A stretch of DNA of 64,000 bases from Acidobacteriaceae bacterium (GCA_903642235.1 CAHJWL010000005.1:62001-126000); one strand, 5' to 3'. Counted from the first letter of the stretch, positions 17,628 to 26,324 are shown. Notes: generated by a model not told the origin, from the letters alone. Program-made: numbers and translations.

Positions 17628-18044
17628 ATGTCGGATAACGAGAACGGTGTAAACGGGTTAGGTTGGTTTCTGGCAGGTCTTGGCGTAGGCGCCCTTGTCG
17701 GGGTTCTATATGCACCGAAGTCTGGCAGGGACACGCGGGATGACCTCCTCTCGGCCTCACTTGAGGCAAAGGATAAGGCTGCCGTACTGGCGCAGCAGGG
17801 ACGCGATAAAGCGGCGGATCTTGCGCAGCAAGGGCGTGAGAAGGCGGCCGATCTAGCTCAGCAGGGCAAGCAGCAGGCAAATGAATATGTGGATCGCGGC
17901 CGCGAGTACTATGAGAAGGGTCGTACCCAGTGGTCGGAGTATGTGGAGAAGGGCAAGGATGCCATCGCTGACCAGCAGGAGAAGCTGAACGCCGCTGTTG
18001 AAGCTGGTAAAGGCACCTACGCGGACGTCACCAGCAAAAGCTAG
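17628..18044 (+). CDS. YtxH-domain protein
   Basis: A 138-residue small membrane-associated protein. One transmembrane segment near the N terminus (GLGWFLAGLGVGALVGVLYA, about 10-29) is followed by PKSGRDTRDDL, the signature of YtxH/GvpP-like general-stress proteins. The rest is a charged amphipathic helix with an 11-residue repeat, three units of AQQGR(D/E)KAADL type at about residues 53-82, typical of LEA/apolipoprotein-like sequence. The start is firm: AGGAGG at 17616-17621, six bases before ATG. The biochemical role is unknown; relatives in Bacillus are stress-induced. The next membrane-anchored gene (18181) is also a coiled-coil protein, and a strong palindrome pair separates them. Confidence 0.85.
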   Translation: MSDNENGVNGLGWFLAGLGVGALVGVLYAPKSGRDTRDDLLSASLEAKDKAAVLAQQGRDKAADLAQQGREKAADLAQQGKQQANEYVDRGREYYEKGRTQWSEYVEKGKDAIADQQEKLNAAVEAGKGTYADVTSKS

Positions 18045-18080
18045 TACGTCTCCGCAAGTATGGCGGGGGTGATGCTCTCT

Positions 18081-18153
18081 ACGTGCAGGTCTGCACGTGT
18101 GAACGTGGGATCCGCGGAAGAGGCCCTTTGGCCCGAGCGGATCCCACTTTCAC
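18081..18153 (+). terminator. Two consecutive hairpins after the YtxH gene
   Basis: Two back-to-back inverted repeats. The first is ACGTGCAG-GT-CTGCACGT (18081-18098, perfect 8-bp arms). The second begins immediately and has arms 18099-18115 and 18137-18153 (GTGAA and GTGGGATCCGC matched to GCGGATCCCAC and TTCAC, with one mismatch), with a smaller GGCC-CTTT-GGCC hairpin inside its loop. The second is followed by few T residues but is strong enough for a terminator. Because the next gene starts at 18181 it may instead be an attenuator or mRNA-stabilising element. Confidence 0.6.
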
Positions 18154-18180
18154 GTAGATTTCAGTTCCAGAGGCGTTGTC

Positions 18181-18999
18181 ATGTTCACATTCAAAATCGT
18201 TTCGCTTGCAGCTCAGATACAAACCTCCGGCTCTGTGGATCGGGAGACGCTGCTCGTCATCTTTGTGGGCATTATTGCCTTCTTCTTTCTCGCACTTATT
18301 GCGGGTTTAGCAGCAGCCGTGCTATACGCTTTGAAGCTGAAGCGTGATGTACTAAAGGCGATTGATTCAGTAAAGGCGACGGTCCAGGAGAAAACGCGCC
18401 CCGTCGTGGCGAGCACAAATGATTTCATCCGAGAGATGACGCCCAAGATCAAGTCGATTACGGACGACGCTGTCGAGATCAGCCATACGGTGCGGGCCCA
18501 GGTCACGGACCTTGACTCAACATTGTCTGACGTGACCGCGAAGGCTCGGGCTCAGGCAGACCGCGTCAACGGCATGGTCAGCTCGACCTTGAATACGACC
18601 ACAAATGTAGTCACCTCGGTGGAACGTGGCGTAAAAGCGCCCATTCGTGAGATTGCGGGTGTACTGGCCGGCTTTAAAGCAGGCTGGCAAGTACTGACGC
18701 AAGCCGGCAGCCCATCGACAAAGAGTCAGATGCGTCGGGCCGCTGAGCATGTACAGAGCTTTGAGGACGATGTTGCTCATGATGCCGCGCGAGCAGCGGA
18801 GGTAAACCGGAGCCCAATGGCCGGATCCAAGCCTATGGTCGTTCCAAGGCACGCAGCTGCTGAAGGCGTCTCCCGTTTGATGGTTGAAGCTGGAGAGGAA
18901 GACATCACCGGCCGATCAAAATCGGCTCTCGGAAGCTCGCCGACCGCAACGGTATCTACTCCGAGCGACACTCTTCCGACTCGACGATCTACCTCTTAG
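18181..18999 (+). CDS. Membrane-anchored coiled-coil protein, DUF948-like
   Basis: A 272-residue protein with one N-terminal membrane helix (LLVIFVGIIAFFFLALIAGL, about 24-43) and a long heptad-like amphipathic helix (about 50-165) resembling DUF948 and apolipoprotein-type proteins: KAIDSVKATVQEKTRPVV, KIKSITDDAVEISHTVRAQV, and so on. The C-terminal about 100 residues are Ser/Ala-rich and probably disordered. A function cannot be assigned; similar proteins often accompany YtxH proteins, as here. The gene is separated from YtxH by a strong double hairpin. It converges on mnmA with a 51-base gap. No strong Shine-Dalgarno precedes the ATG (AGAGGCGTTGTC). Confidence 0.7.
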   Translation: MFTFKIVSLAAQIQTSGSVDRETLLVIFVGIIAFFFLALIAGLAAAVLYALKLKRDVLKAIDSVKATVQEKTRPVVASTNDFIREMTPKIKSITDDAVEISHTVRAQVTDLDSTLSDVTAKARAQADRVNGMVSSTLNTTTNVVTSVERGVKAPIREIAGVLAGFKAGWQVLTQAGSPSTKSQMRRAAEHVQSFEDDVAHDAARAAEVNRSPMAGSKPMVVPRHAAAEGVSRLMVEAGEEDITGRSKSALGSSPTATVSTPSDTLPTRRSTS

Positions 19000-19050
19000 C
19001 ATTCCTTTCAAGTCGGGTCGGCTTCCAAATTTGCTCTGCGCGCCGCGGGT

Positions 19051-20181
19051 TTATTGTGGGCCAGCAATCCAACCCCCGCCGACTACGTCGTCGCCGTCGT
19101 AGAAGACGGCCGACTGGCCCGGAGTTACGGCGCGCTGGGGATCGTCGAAGAGTCCTCGAACCGACCCGTCTTCCATAGGTGAAAGCGTTGCAGCGGCGGG
19201 CTCATGACGATGGCGAATCTTAATCTGGACGCGCATTGGAGCGGTGAGCTCCGGAAGCGCGATCCAGTTCAGCCGGTCTACAAGCAGATCCCGGGTGAGA
19301 AGATCTGCTTCTGAGCCGGCGGTTACTCGCTTTGATGCGGGATCGATATTGAGAACATAGAGTGGGCTGGGGCTGGACAGGCCGAGACCCTTGCGCTGGC
19401 CGACCGTGAAGTTATGGATCCCGGCGTGACTGCCGAGCACTTCCCCGGTGGTCGAGACGAGCTCACCCGCGGTATCTGGCAGTTCGCGCTCCTGCTCGTC
19501 GAGATATGCGCGCAGGAACGCGGAGTAGTCGCCGCCGGGGATGAAGCAGATCTCCTGCGAGTCCGGCTTGGACGCGACGGAGAGACCGGCTGTGGAGGCG
19601 AGTTCGCGTACGACGGGCTTCTGCATCTCGCCGAGTGGGAAGAGGGTGTGAGCAAGCTGGTCCTGTGTTAGCCCAAAGAGGAAATACGTTTGGTCCTTGC
19701 TGCGGTCGGCGGGGCGCGAGAGGATCCAGCGCTGCGCGGTCTCGTCGAAGCGGTTGCGGGCGTAGTGGCCGGTGGCAATGTGCGTGGCGCCGATGCCGCG
19801 GGCCGTGGTGAGGAGCTGGTCGAACTTGAGGTGGTTGTTGCAGAGGGTGCAGGGAATCGGGGTGCGGCCGGCGAGGTACTCAGCGACAAAGGGCTGGATG
19901 ACGTCGGTCTCGAAGCGCTGCTGCTGGTTCACCAGGTAGTAGGGAATGCCGAGCTGCTCGGCGACACGGCGGGCGTCGTAGACGTCATCGATGGAGCAGC
20001 AGCGGCCCTGGACGGACTCGGGCATTCCCTCATGGCCAGAGAGACGGCGCTGGTTCCAGAGCTGCAAGGTAAGACCGATGAGGGAGTGGCCCTGATCACG
20101 GAGAAGAGCGGCGACGGCGGAGGAATCCACACCGCCCGACATGGCAACGGCGATGGTCGAACTGGACGAAAGAGGCTGCAT
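19051..20181 (-). CDS. mnmA: tRNA-specific 2-thiouridylase MnmA
   Basis: A 376-residue enzyme that thiolates U34 of tRNA-Lys/Glu/Gln using persulfide sulfur. The PP-loop AMSGGVDSS is at 13-21. The catalytic Cys pair is C114 (PIPCTLCNNHLKF; a further Cys at 111) and C212 (SQEICFIPGGDY). DQTYFLFGLTQ and the C-terminal beta-barrel (GQRKGLGL, GQSAVFYDGD) complete the family layout at normal length. The sulfur source would be a cysteine desulfurase such as the one at 31156-32331, though it is not adjacent. The upstream oxidoreductase gene ends 61 bases before the start. Confidence 0.95.
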   Translation of the reverse strand: MQPLSSSSTIAVAMSGGVDSSAVAALLRDQGHSLIGLTLQLWNQRRLSGHEGMPESVQGRCCSIDDVYDARRVAEQLGIPYYLVNQQQRFETDVIQPFVAEYLAGRTPIPCTLCNNHLKFDQLLTTARGIGATHIATGHYARNRFDETAQRWILSRPADRSKDQTYFLFGLTQDQLAHTLFPLGEMQKPVVRELASTAGLSVASKPDSQEICFIPGGDYSAFLRAYLDEQERELPDTAGELVSTTGEVLGSHAGIHNFTVGQRKGLGLSSPSPLYVLNIDPASKRVTAGSEADLLTRDLLVDRLNWIALPELTAPMRVQIKIRHRHEPAAATLSPMEDGSVRGLFDDPQRAVTPGQSAVFYDGDDVVGGGWIAGPQ

Positions 20182-20242
20182 AGGCGTGCAGCTCTATCTT
20201 CGCAGATTTGCTCCGGAGGGTGGCAATCTGCGTCGATCCGGT

Positions 20243-21754
20243 CTATGACATGGGTTGCAGGTGGCCGCGAAGCTCGGCGATCGGGAGCCGATTCCGCATG
20301 GGCTCGGCAAGGCTCGCGGTGTCGTGGTCGCGGCCGCAGGAGAGAACGGCGGCGACCTTCCCATCCTTGATGTAGAAGGCGAGGAAAGTGAGGGCCTCGA
20401 CGTCGCCGTCGTACACGATCTCGTCCCATTCGCTGGCGTGCCCGAGGTAGCCGAAGCGCTTGCCAAAGTGGAAGGTCCAGAAAAAGGGAACGCCTGTGTA
20501 GTGCTGGTTGAAGCCGAGCATGTTGCGGGCGGCGAGGGCGCCGTGCTGCTCCGCGAGCCGCCAGTGCTCGACGCGGGTACCGTTGACGCTGGCGATGTCA
20601 CCGCCGACAAAGACACTTTCGGCCGCGCGAAGGGTGTCATCGACAGCGATGCCTCCGCCCTTCTCGGCCAGCGGAAGGTCGTGATCGAACGACAGAGTGG
20701 GGGAGACGCCTACGCCGAAGAGAACGAGATCCGCCGCGAGCTGCTCCTGCGCTTTGCCGTCGCTCTGAAGCGTGAGGCTTTGGCCGGCGATGGCGAGGGT
20801 CTCAGTCGCGATCCGGAACTGGACGCCGTTCTTTTCATGTAGGCCGACGATAGCGTTGGCAATGCGGTCGCCGAACTTGCCTGCGAAGGGAAGGCTATTA
20901 TCGTTTCCGATGACGGTGACGCGAAGGCCTTTCTGGGTGAGAGCGGAGGCGGCTTCAAGACCGATGAAGCTGGTGCCAATGACGGCCGCATGCTTGCCCG
21001 GAGATGCAACGTTAAGGATGGCTTTGACATCGTCCGAGTGACGAAGGGTGAAGGCGCGATCAGCGCCGGGTAGATCAAGCCGCTTGGGAACACCTCCGGT
21101 AGCAATGAGGGCTGCGTCGAAGGCGACGGTTGCGCCGTTGCTGAGACGGGCTTCCGGAGGATTTGTGCTGAAGTTTGTTACAGACGCGACGATGCGTTCG
21201 ACACCGAAGTGTTCAAGCGAGTCCAGGCGAGTCTTGTCGAGGGGCATCTTGCCGGCGAGAGCCTGCTTTGAGAGCTGGGTGCGATCGATGGGCTCATCCG
21301 GATGGGGGTCGACGGCGACGATGTGGCCTTCGAAGCCCTCGTTTCGCAGCGTGATGGCTGCGGTGATGCCGGCGGCCCCGGCACCAACCAGGAGAAAGGT
21401 CCGGGAGTTGCTGGCCTGGTGTGGCGCTGGAAGATGATGCTGTCTGGGTTCGGGGTCGAGCAGGATATCGGCGCCTTCGACGCGCACGGCGTACGTGTCC
21501 AGACCATTCAGCGGCGGCGGTTCGAGCAGATCGCCGGAAGGCAGGGCGAAGACGCCCATGTGCCACGGGCAGACTAGGCGATTGTCGCAGATGGCTCCCT
21601 GCTCGAGGGGCGCGCCGGCGTGCGGACACTTGGGCTGCACGGCGACGAGTGTCTCTGCGAGCTGGATCAGAAGCACCTCCGTGTCGCCGGCTTTGACCAG
21701 CTTCTTCTCGCCGGCTTTCAGGGTTGCGGCACCGGTCAGGCGAATCTCTGGCAT
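20243..21754 (-). CDS. Rieske-domain FAD-dependent oxidoreductase (AIFM3-like)
   Basis: A 503-residue fusion of an N-terminal Rieske [2Fe-2S] domain (about 1-100; cluster ligands in CPHAG and CPWHMGVF) and a pyridine nucleotide-disulfide reductase core. The FAD motif is LLVGAGAAGITAAITLR (about 118-134), the NAD(P) motif is AVIGTSFIGLEAASAL, and FVGGDIAS marks the second FAD site. This architecture is that of apoptosis-inducing-factor-3-like ferredoxin reductases, which shuttle electrons between NADH and iron-sulfur proteins. The redox partner is unknown. Start at 21754: GGAG lies about 7 bases upstream (AGGAGACATG). It is followed by mnmA after 61 bases and preceded by uvsE. Confidence 0.9.
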   Translation of the reverse strand: MPEIRLTGAATLKAGEKKLVKAGDTEVLLIQLAETLVAVQPKCPHAGAPLEQGAICDNRLVCPWHMGVFALPSGDLLEPPPLNGLDTYAVRVEGADILLDPEPRQHHLPAPHQASNSRTFLLVGAGAAGITAAITLRNEGFEGHIVAVDPHPDEPIDRTQLSKQALAGKMPLDKTRLDSLEHFGVERIVASVTNFSTNPPEARLSNGATVAFDAALIATGGVPKRLDLPGADRAFTLRHSDDVKAILNVASPGKHAAVIGTSFIGLEAASALTQKGLRVTVIGNDNSLPFAGKFGDRIANAIVGLHEKNGVQFRIATETLAIAGQSLTLQSDGKAQEQLAADLVLFGVGVSPTLSFDHDLPLAEKGGGIAVDDTLRAAESVFVGGDIASVNGTRVEHWRLAEQHGALAARNMLGFNQHYTGVPFFWTFHFGKRFGYLGHASEWDEIVYDGDVEALTFLAFYIKDGKVAAVLSCGRDHDTASLAEPMRNRLPIAELRGHLQPMS

Positions 21755-21871
21755 ACATGTCTCCTTGAAGGCTGTCGTTGTTTCGATGCGAGGGAGGCGA
21801 GGTTGAGACTGGACTGGATCGCTTTCCTTTCACGCCACAGAACGTTCACCGGGACGCGTTCGAGGCGCGAC

Positions 21872-23218
21872 TCAGGCCAGCGAGGCTTCGAGCTCAGGGG
21901 CTGTGTCGTCGGCTTCGACGATCTCGTCGGCATCTTCAACGGGGATCGAGATGTCGATGCCGTAGCGGGGCGCGAGATCGGGTGCGAAGCGGGCGATGTC
22001 GTTGCGGAGGCGAAGAAGGGAGAGGTCTTTCGCTTTGGACTCGAGCATGATGTCGGTGTCGATGTGCGCGATCGAACGCAGGAAGGGGATGGTCTCGAAC
22101 GGATTGTTGTAGTCGGCGTGGCCGGTCCAGATGGGCGGCTGGAGGACGAGTTCGGGCTTGCCGGTCTTGCGGTTGCGCCGCTTGAGCTCGCGCATTTCGG
22201 TACGGGCGCAGGAGAAGTGAGTCTTGGGACGGACGCCGGTGGGCCAGGTCGCGGTGAAGCGCTCGAGGGTCTCGATGAGGGGGAGACCTTCGGGGTTGAA
22301 GCACCAGTGGTGCTGGTAGTCGAAGACGCACTTGACGCCGGTGGCTTCGTGGATCTTGAGGACGTCGGCGGCGGAGAAGCGGATGTCGTCGTTCTCAAGG
22401 ACGAGACGGCGCTGCACGGGCTCAGACAGGCGGGACCAGTTGCGGATCCAGCGCTCACAGCCGGAGGCACGGTCGCCATAGGCGCCGCCGACGTGGACCA
22501 CGAGGATGGCTTCGGGACCGGCCTCCATGCGGTCGAGGATGTCGGCCTGGGACTCGAGGTCGGCCATGCTCTTGCGGGTGAGGTCGTCATTCTCGCTGTT
22601 GAGGACGATGAACTGGGAGGGGTGGAAGGAAAGGCGGATGTCGGACTCGCGGGCGAGGCGGCCGAGCGTGGCGAGATCGGCGGCGGAGTCGCGCACCATG
22701 GAGTGGAACTGGGGCATGGTGGGATGGGTGGCGTAGGGCGCGAGATCGGATCCCATGCGGTACATGTGGATGCGGTACTTGCGGAGGTAGGCGAAGATCT
22801 CGGCGAGGTATCCGAGGGAGACACGGAGGTGCGGGTTTTGCTGCCAGCGGCGGGTGTCGTTGGATTTGAGGCCGGGCTCCCCCATGACCTTGACGGCGAA
22901 GCCGAGGCGCATGGCCTCGGGCGGGAAGCGGAGGGGGTCGAGACCTTCGAGGGCGCGAGCGGGGAAGAGCGGATCTTCGAGGCGACGGGCGAGATCGGCT
23001 TCGGCGGCGGCCTTGGCGGAGGGCTGCTTGGCTGCTTTTTTCTTGGCTTTCTTCTTCCCAGACTTCTTTGCCGGTTTCGCGGCGGATTTGGCAGACGTGG
23101 CGGAGGATGTCTTCTCCGCAGCGGCCTCTGTCTTCGATCCTGGCGGGCGACCGCGACGTTTACGCGGTTCGGCTATGGGAGCCTCGGTCAGGTCCTGATC
23201 GTTCGTGGGCTTTGGCAT
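21872..23218 (-). CDS. uvsE: UV damage endonuclease UvsE with AT-hook, Lys/Ala-rich N-terminal tail
   Basis: A 448-residue protein. From about residue 103 on it is a UvdE/UvsE TIM-barrel endonuclease, which nicks DNA 5' of UV photoproducts: RLGFAVKVMG, RMGSDLAPYATHP, LSFHPSQF(I)VLNS, VVHVGGAYGDR, RLVLENDD and HHWCF carry the His/Glu/Asp metal ligands. The first 75 residues are unusual: an AT-hook core KRRGRPPGSK (20-29) and a Lys/Ala-rich stretch (about 43-72) like histone H1 tails. This would give non-specific or minor-groove DNA affinity. Ordinary UvsE proteins of about 300 residues lack it. The start codon has only a weak ribosome site, but the basic tail is in frame with good coding character. 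Confidence 0.92.
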   Translation of the reverse strand: MPKPTNDQDLTEAPIAEPRKRRGRPPGSKTEAAAEKTSSATSAKSAAKPAKKSGKKKAKKKAAKQPSAKAAAEADLARRLEDPLFPARALEGLDPLRFPPEAMRLGFAVKVMGEPGLKSNDTRRWQQNPHLRVSLGYLAEIFAYLRKYRIHMYRMGSDLAPYATHPTMPQFHSMVRDSAADLATLGRLARESDIRLSFHPSQFIVLNSENDDLTRKSMADLESQADILDRMEAGPEAILVVHVGGAYGDRASGCERWIRNWSRLSEPVQRRLVLENDDIRFSAADVLKIHEATGVKCVFDYQHHWCFNPEGLPLIETLERFTATWPTGVRPKTHFSCARTEMRELKRRNRKTGKPELVLQPPIWTGHADYNNPFETIPFLRSIAHIDTDIMLESKAKDLSLLRLRNDIARFAPDLAPRYGIDISIPVEDADEIVEADDTAPELEASLA

Positions 23219-23461
23219 GAAGCGTTGGATGCGATGTTGCAGGCTTGGGCGCAGTCTGGTGCCCCTCCGTAGAGAAGTTGCTCAAAATCTTCAGAAGAAA
23301 GGCTTTAGATCTGGACCAAAGATCTCCTTTAGAGATCAGAGTGGTTCCGCCAGTGTGAGAGCCTGGGATGACGGTCGGCGGTGGTCTGCCGGGCCTGAGA
23401 CATGAGCTCTTCTCAGCATAGAGAGTGGAAGCAGTGTGTGCGCCACCCTGTGCTCTTGCGG

Positions 23462-23767
23462 CTAGGCGGTGCGCGCCTTTCCGCGGAAGCGGAGGCTCTC
23501 GGCATTGCGGAGGGTGAGGGCAGGCAGGCCTTCGGCGGCGATTGCCTCCGCGCAGTGGATGGCTCGGGCAAGCGGCTCGCCCGTGAGGTGGCGCTCTGCG
23601 GGCCGGGGAAGGTGGTTGTACCACACGTCGCCGAAAGCGGCATCGAGACAGATGCGTTTGAAGCAATGATCGAGACGGATGGGCCAGCGGTGCTCGCGGG
23701 CGAGAGCTGGGAGGGCGACCTCGGTGAGGTGCTTGAAGTGGGCGATGGTGGGTGCTTGAGGCGGCAT
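23462..23767 (-). CDS. Conserved small protein of unknown function
   Basis: A 101-residue protein. I recognise its pattern (TIAHFKHLTEVALPALAREH, WPIRLDHCFKRICLD, AAFGDVWYNHLPRPAERHLT, then LARAIHCAEAIAAEG and LNRAESLRFRGK-like end) as a family found widely in proteobacteria and acidobacteria, often labelled GCN5-related N-acetyltransferase in databases although no acetyl-CoA-binding motif is visible. The conserved His, Cys, Arg and Trp residues suggest an enzyme or ligand-binding protein. The ATG has a poor ribosome site. It stands alone between uvsE and the DHH gene, with a copy of the dispersed repeat 69 bases upstream of its start. Confidence 0.7.
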   Translation of the reverse strand: MPPQAPTIAHFKHLTEVALPALAREHRWPIRLDHCFKRICLDAAFGDVWYNHLPRPAERHLTGEPLARAIHCAEAIAAEGLPALTLRNAESLRFRGKARTA

Positions 23768-23835
23768 AGCGATGGATTCTTTGTCCGGGATGGAGGAACT
23801 TGGGTCTGCTTGAGTGGTGCATGCAGGAGGCGAAC

Positions 23836-23868
23836 AGCAGATCCCTACAGGCTGACAACCAAGAAGGA
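23836..23868 (+). repeat. Dispersed repeat, copy E (diverged)
   Basis: Reads AGCAGATCCCTACAGGCTGA then CAACCAAGAAGG, matching the core of the repeats at 26463, 40071 and 41786 with two changes that break the inner inverted repeat ATCCC-TAC-GGGAT. It is the most diverged copy and lies in the intergenic space between the small conserved gene and the DHH gene. Confidence 0.6.
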
Positions 23869-23936
23869 GACCGCGCCGGCGAGGGTGCTCGAAGGCCAGT
23901 GTAGGTGAACTTCGATCTGTTGCGTTCCGCTCCGGA

Positions 23937-25070
23937 TCAGGTGAGGTCAGGTGGGTTCACCTGGAGTTCGGGGCCGAAGCCGATCTCTGCGGCGAAGCGG
24001 TTCCAGACCGCGGTAGGGAGGGCACCGCCGGCGGCCTGATCGTGTCCGCTGCCGTAGGCGCTATCGGCCTCAGGCGGGCGATGGGCGTGGAGGAAGCGGA
24101 TGAGATTGATGCCGGCCGGGGCGCGGCCGGAGAAGTGAACCCAGCCGGGACGGAAGCCGGTATTGACGCCGAAGATGACGGACTTCGGGAAGCGGGCACG
24201 CCACTGCTGGGCGATGAGCGGGTGGACCTGACAGGGGGTGTCCATGCGGATGGCGACGAGGTCGGCGCCGAGCTCGTCGCGGACGGCGGTGGAGAAGCGG
24301 GGCGGGAGCTTGCGGGCGAGGGCGAGGGCGTCTCCGACCTCGGCCTTGGCGGCGAGGAGTTGCTCTCGCAGGTCGACGATGGCGGGGTTCTGGTCTTTGA
24401 GAGCCTGCTTGGGCGAGTCGGCGAGGAGCAGAAGCGCGAGGGCGGCGGAGGCGTCGCCGGTGGCGGAGCGGCGCGGGGCGTTCAGCAGGGAGGTGAGATC
24501 GCGGAGGGCACCGCCGCCGAAGAGCTTTTTTGCGGCGGCGAGCTCCGGGAAAGGCGCTTTGTCGCCGAGGTCGGAGAGGAGCGAGATGCCGGCGAGCCAA
24601 AGGAGAGACTCGGCCTGGTCGGGGATGAGGGCCTGGGCGCAGCGGAAGGCCATGAGGCCGGTGGTAGGGATCTCTTTTGCGTCTTCTCCGGGACCGGTCT
24701 CGCGATAGGCGGAGAGCAGGGTGGCGCCGGGTGGGGTGCCGAGGGGTTTGTGATGATCGAGCAGCAGGGTGGGGATGCCTCGCAGGAGCGGCTCGGGGCG
24801 GGCTCCGAGGTCGAGGACGAGGAGGGCTTCGGGATCACGGCCGCGGAGTCGGTTGAGAACGGCGGGCGTCCAGGCAGACTCGGTCTTCAAGCGGACTTCG
24901 GCGGTGACTGCGGTGTAGCCGGCGAGAGTGAGGGCGTGGACGAGGATGGCAGCGGCGGGCAAGCCATCGGCGTCGGAGTCAGTGAGGATGTGGATGCGGG
25001 TCTGGAGGGCAGCGGGAAGGGTGGAAAGGAAGGTGAGGAAGTGGGGACCGATCTGGTGTTGCGGGGTCAT
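23937..25070 (-). CDS. DHH/DHHA1-family phosphoesterase (RecJ-like)
   Basis: A 377-residue cytosolic DHH-superfamily phosphoesterase. Motif I DSDADG is at about 32-37 (HILTDSDADGLPAAAIL), an Asp motif at about 85 (LLVLDLGARPEP), the eponymous LLDHHKP at about 102-108, a later Asp in LLSDLGDK, and the DHHA1 substrate loop GSGHDQAAGGAL near the C terminus. Relatives include RecJ single-strand exonuclease and nano-RNA or cyclic-dinucleotide phosphodiesterases; this protein is shorter than RecJ (about 570) and lacks its OB domain, so the substrate is open. It is on the same strand as, and 110 bases from, the frameshifted hydrolase. Confidence 0.85.
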   Translation of the reverse strand: MTPQHQIGPHFLTFLSTLPAALQTRIHILTDSDADGLPAAAILVHALTLAGYTAVTAEVRLKTESAWTPAVLNRLRGRDPEALLVLDLGARPEPLLRGIPTLLLDHHKPLGTPPGATLLSAYRETGPGEDAKEIPTTGLMAFRCAQALIPDQAESLLWLAGISLLSDLGDKAPFPELAAAKKLFGGGALRDLTSLLNAPRRSATGDASAALALLLLADSPKQALKDQNPAIVDLREQLLAAKAEVGDALALARKLPPRFSTAVRDELGADLVAIRMDTPCQVHPLIAQQWRARFPKSVIFGVNTGFRPGWVHFSGRAPAGINLIRFLHAHRPPEADSAYGSGHDQAAGGALPTAVWNRFAAEIGFGPELQVNPPDLT

Positions 25071-25180
25071 GCCGGTGAGATGCGGTATGTGGAAAGCGAG
25101 AAGCGCTCCTTGCGTTGCGTCAGAAAGGCAGGGATAGGGTAGTCGGGTTCGTTGGTCTTTCGTTGGTGTTTGGAGGGAGT

Positions 25181-26324
25181 TCAGTGCTGAGGTTCGGTCT
25201 CGCGCATGAAGTCGATGAGGTCCTGCTTCCAGACGGCGGCCTGGGTGTGGGTGCCGTGGCCGCGGGTGGCGTCGGATGTGGGGATGAGGATGAAGCGGCA
25301 GTGGGGGATTTGGCGGGAGAGACGCTCGGCGATGCCGAGTTCGGGCGGGTTGATGAAGTCGTCGGCGGAGTTGATGTAGAGCACGGGAGCGGTAATGGTG
25401 CGGAGCCTGAGCTCGGGGTTGTAGTTGCGGCTGGCGTTGACGTAGTAGATGAGGTTGTTGGCATCGGTATGAGTATCGGTGCGCTCGAGATAGCGGTCAA
25501 CGAAGGTCTCGGCGGCCGCCCGGGTGGGTGCGGCCTTCTGCATCTGAAGTGGGCTTGATCCCATGACGAGGAGCATCTCATTGGCGGTGCGTAGACCGAG
25601 CGCGGGCTCGGTGGTGTAGTCGCCGTTCTGCCAGGCGGGATCGGATTGTATGTTCGAGATGGCCATGTAGCGCATCATGCGATTGCGGCCGGCGAGCTCC
25701 GTAGGCAGGCAGGCGAAGGGCGCGAGCGCGGTGGCGAAGGTGGGGTAGGTTTCGCCCCAGACGAAGCCCTGCATGCAGCCCATGGAGGTGCCGAGGAGGA
25801 GGCGCAGGTGATCAACGTGCAGGCCCTCCGTGAGCATGAGGTACTGCGAGCGAACCATGTCGTCGTAGTCGTACTGCGGAAAGTGCATGTGCAGGCCGTC
25901 GGAGGGCTTGGAGGAGTCCCCGTGGCCGATATCGTCAGGCAGGATGAGGAAGTACCTGGTGATGTCAAACGGCTGGCCGGGGCCGAAGAGCTCGTTCGAG
26001 AACTGGGGAGCGAGAAGGGTGTGGCGCTCGCCACCGGTGCCGTGGAGCAGGAGAATGGCGTTATCGACGTGGCCCGCGGGGTCGCGGTGTGGAGCGCCGA
26101 GGGTGAGGTAGTGCAGCTTGAGTTCGGGCAGGATCTCGCCGGTGCCGAAGCGGAAGTTGTGGAGGACGTAGAGGCCCTTCCCTGGCCGGCCAGTTTGTCT
26201 GGTTAGCAGGCTGGGTGGCCGGCTGCGTGGGCTGTCCGGGCGGGAGAAGCGGGGCTTGCTGGGCAAGGAGCGGAACGATGGCGAGGGTGAGCAAAGCAGC
26301 GAGGCGGAGAACGGCTGAGCGCAT
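25181..26324 (-). pseudogene. Secreted MetX-like alpha/beta hydrolase gene with a frameshift
   Basis: The body (from about 26174 down to 25181) encodes an alpha/beta hydrolase of the homoserine O-acetyltransferase-like group: YVLHNFRFGTGEILPELKL, LLHGTGGERH, LPDDIGHGDSSKPSDG, nucleophile elbow LLGTSMGCMQGF, Asp in NSADDFINPP and His in RGHGTH. No start codon leads into this frame with a sensible N terminus. A good one exists in the neighbouring frame: ATG at 26324 with AGGAG 8 bases upstream, a signal peptide (MRSAVLRLAALLTLAIVPLL) and a linker ending NWPAREG. Removing one base in the G runs at 26175-26182 joins them as WPAREGLYVLHNF, exactly the family's N-terminal pattern. So the gene carries a one-base insertion, either a real inactivating mutation or a sequence error. 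Confidence 0.8.

Noticed and set aside
21620..23272. Rightward 550-residue frame opposite the Rieske oxidoreductase and uvsE
   Set aside because: Antisense frame over two recognisable enzymes; composition is Gly/Glu/Val-rich without any domain.
24042..25142. Rightward 366-residue frame opposite the DHH gene
   Set aside because: Antisense shadow; the DHH gene shows all catalytic motifs.
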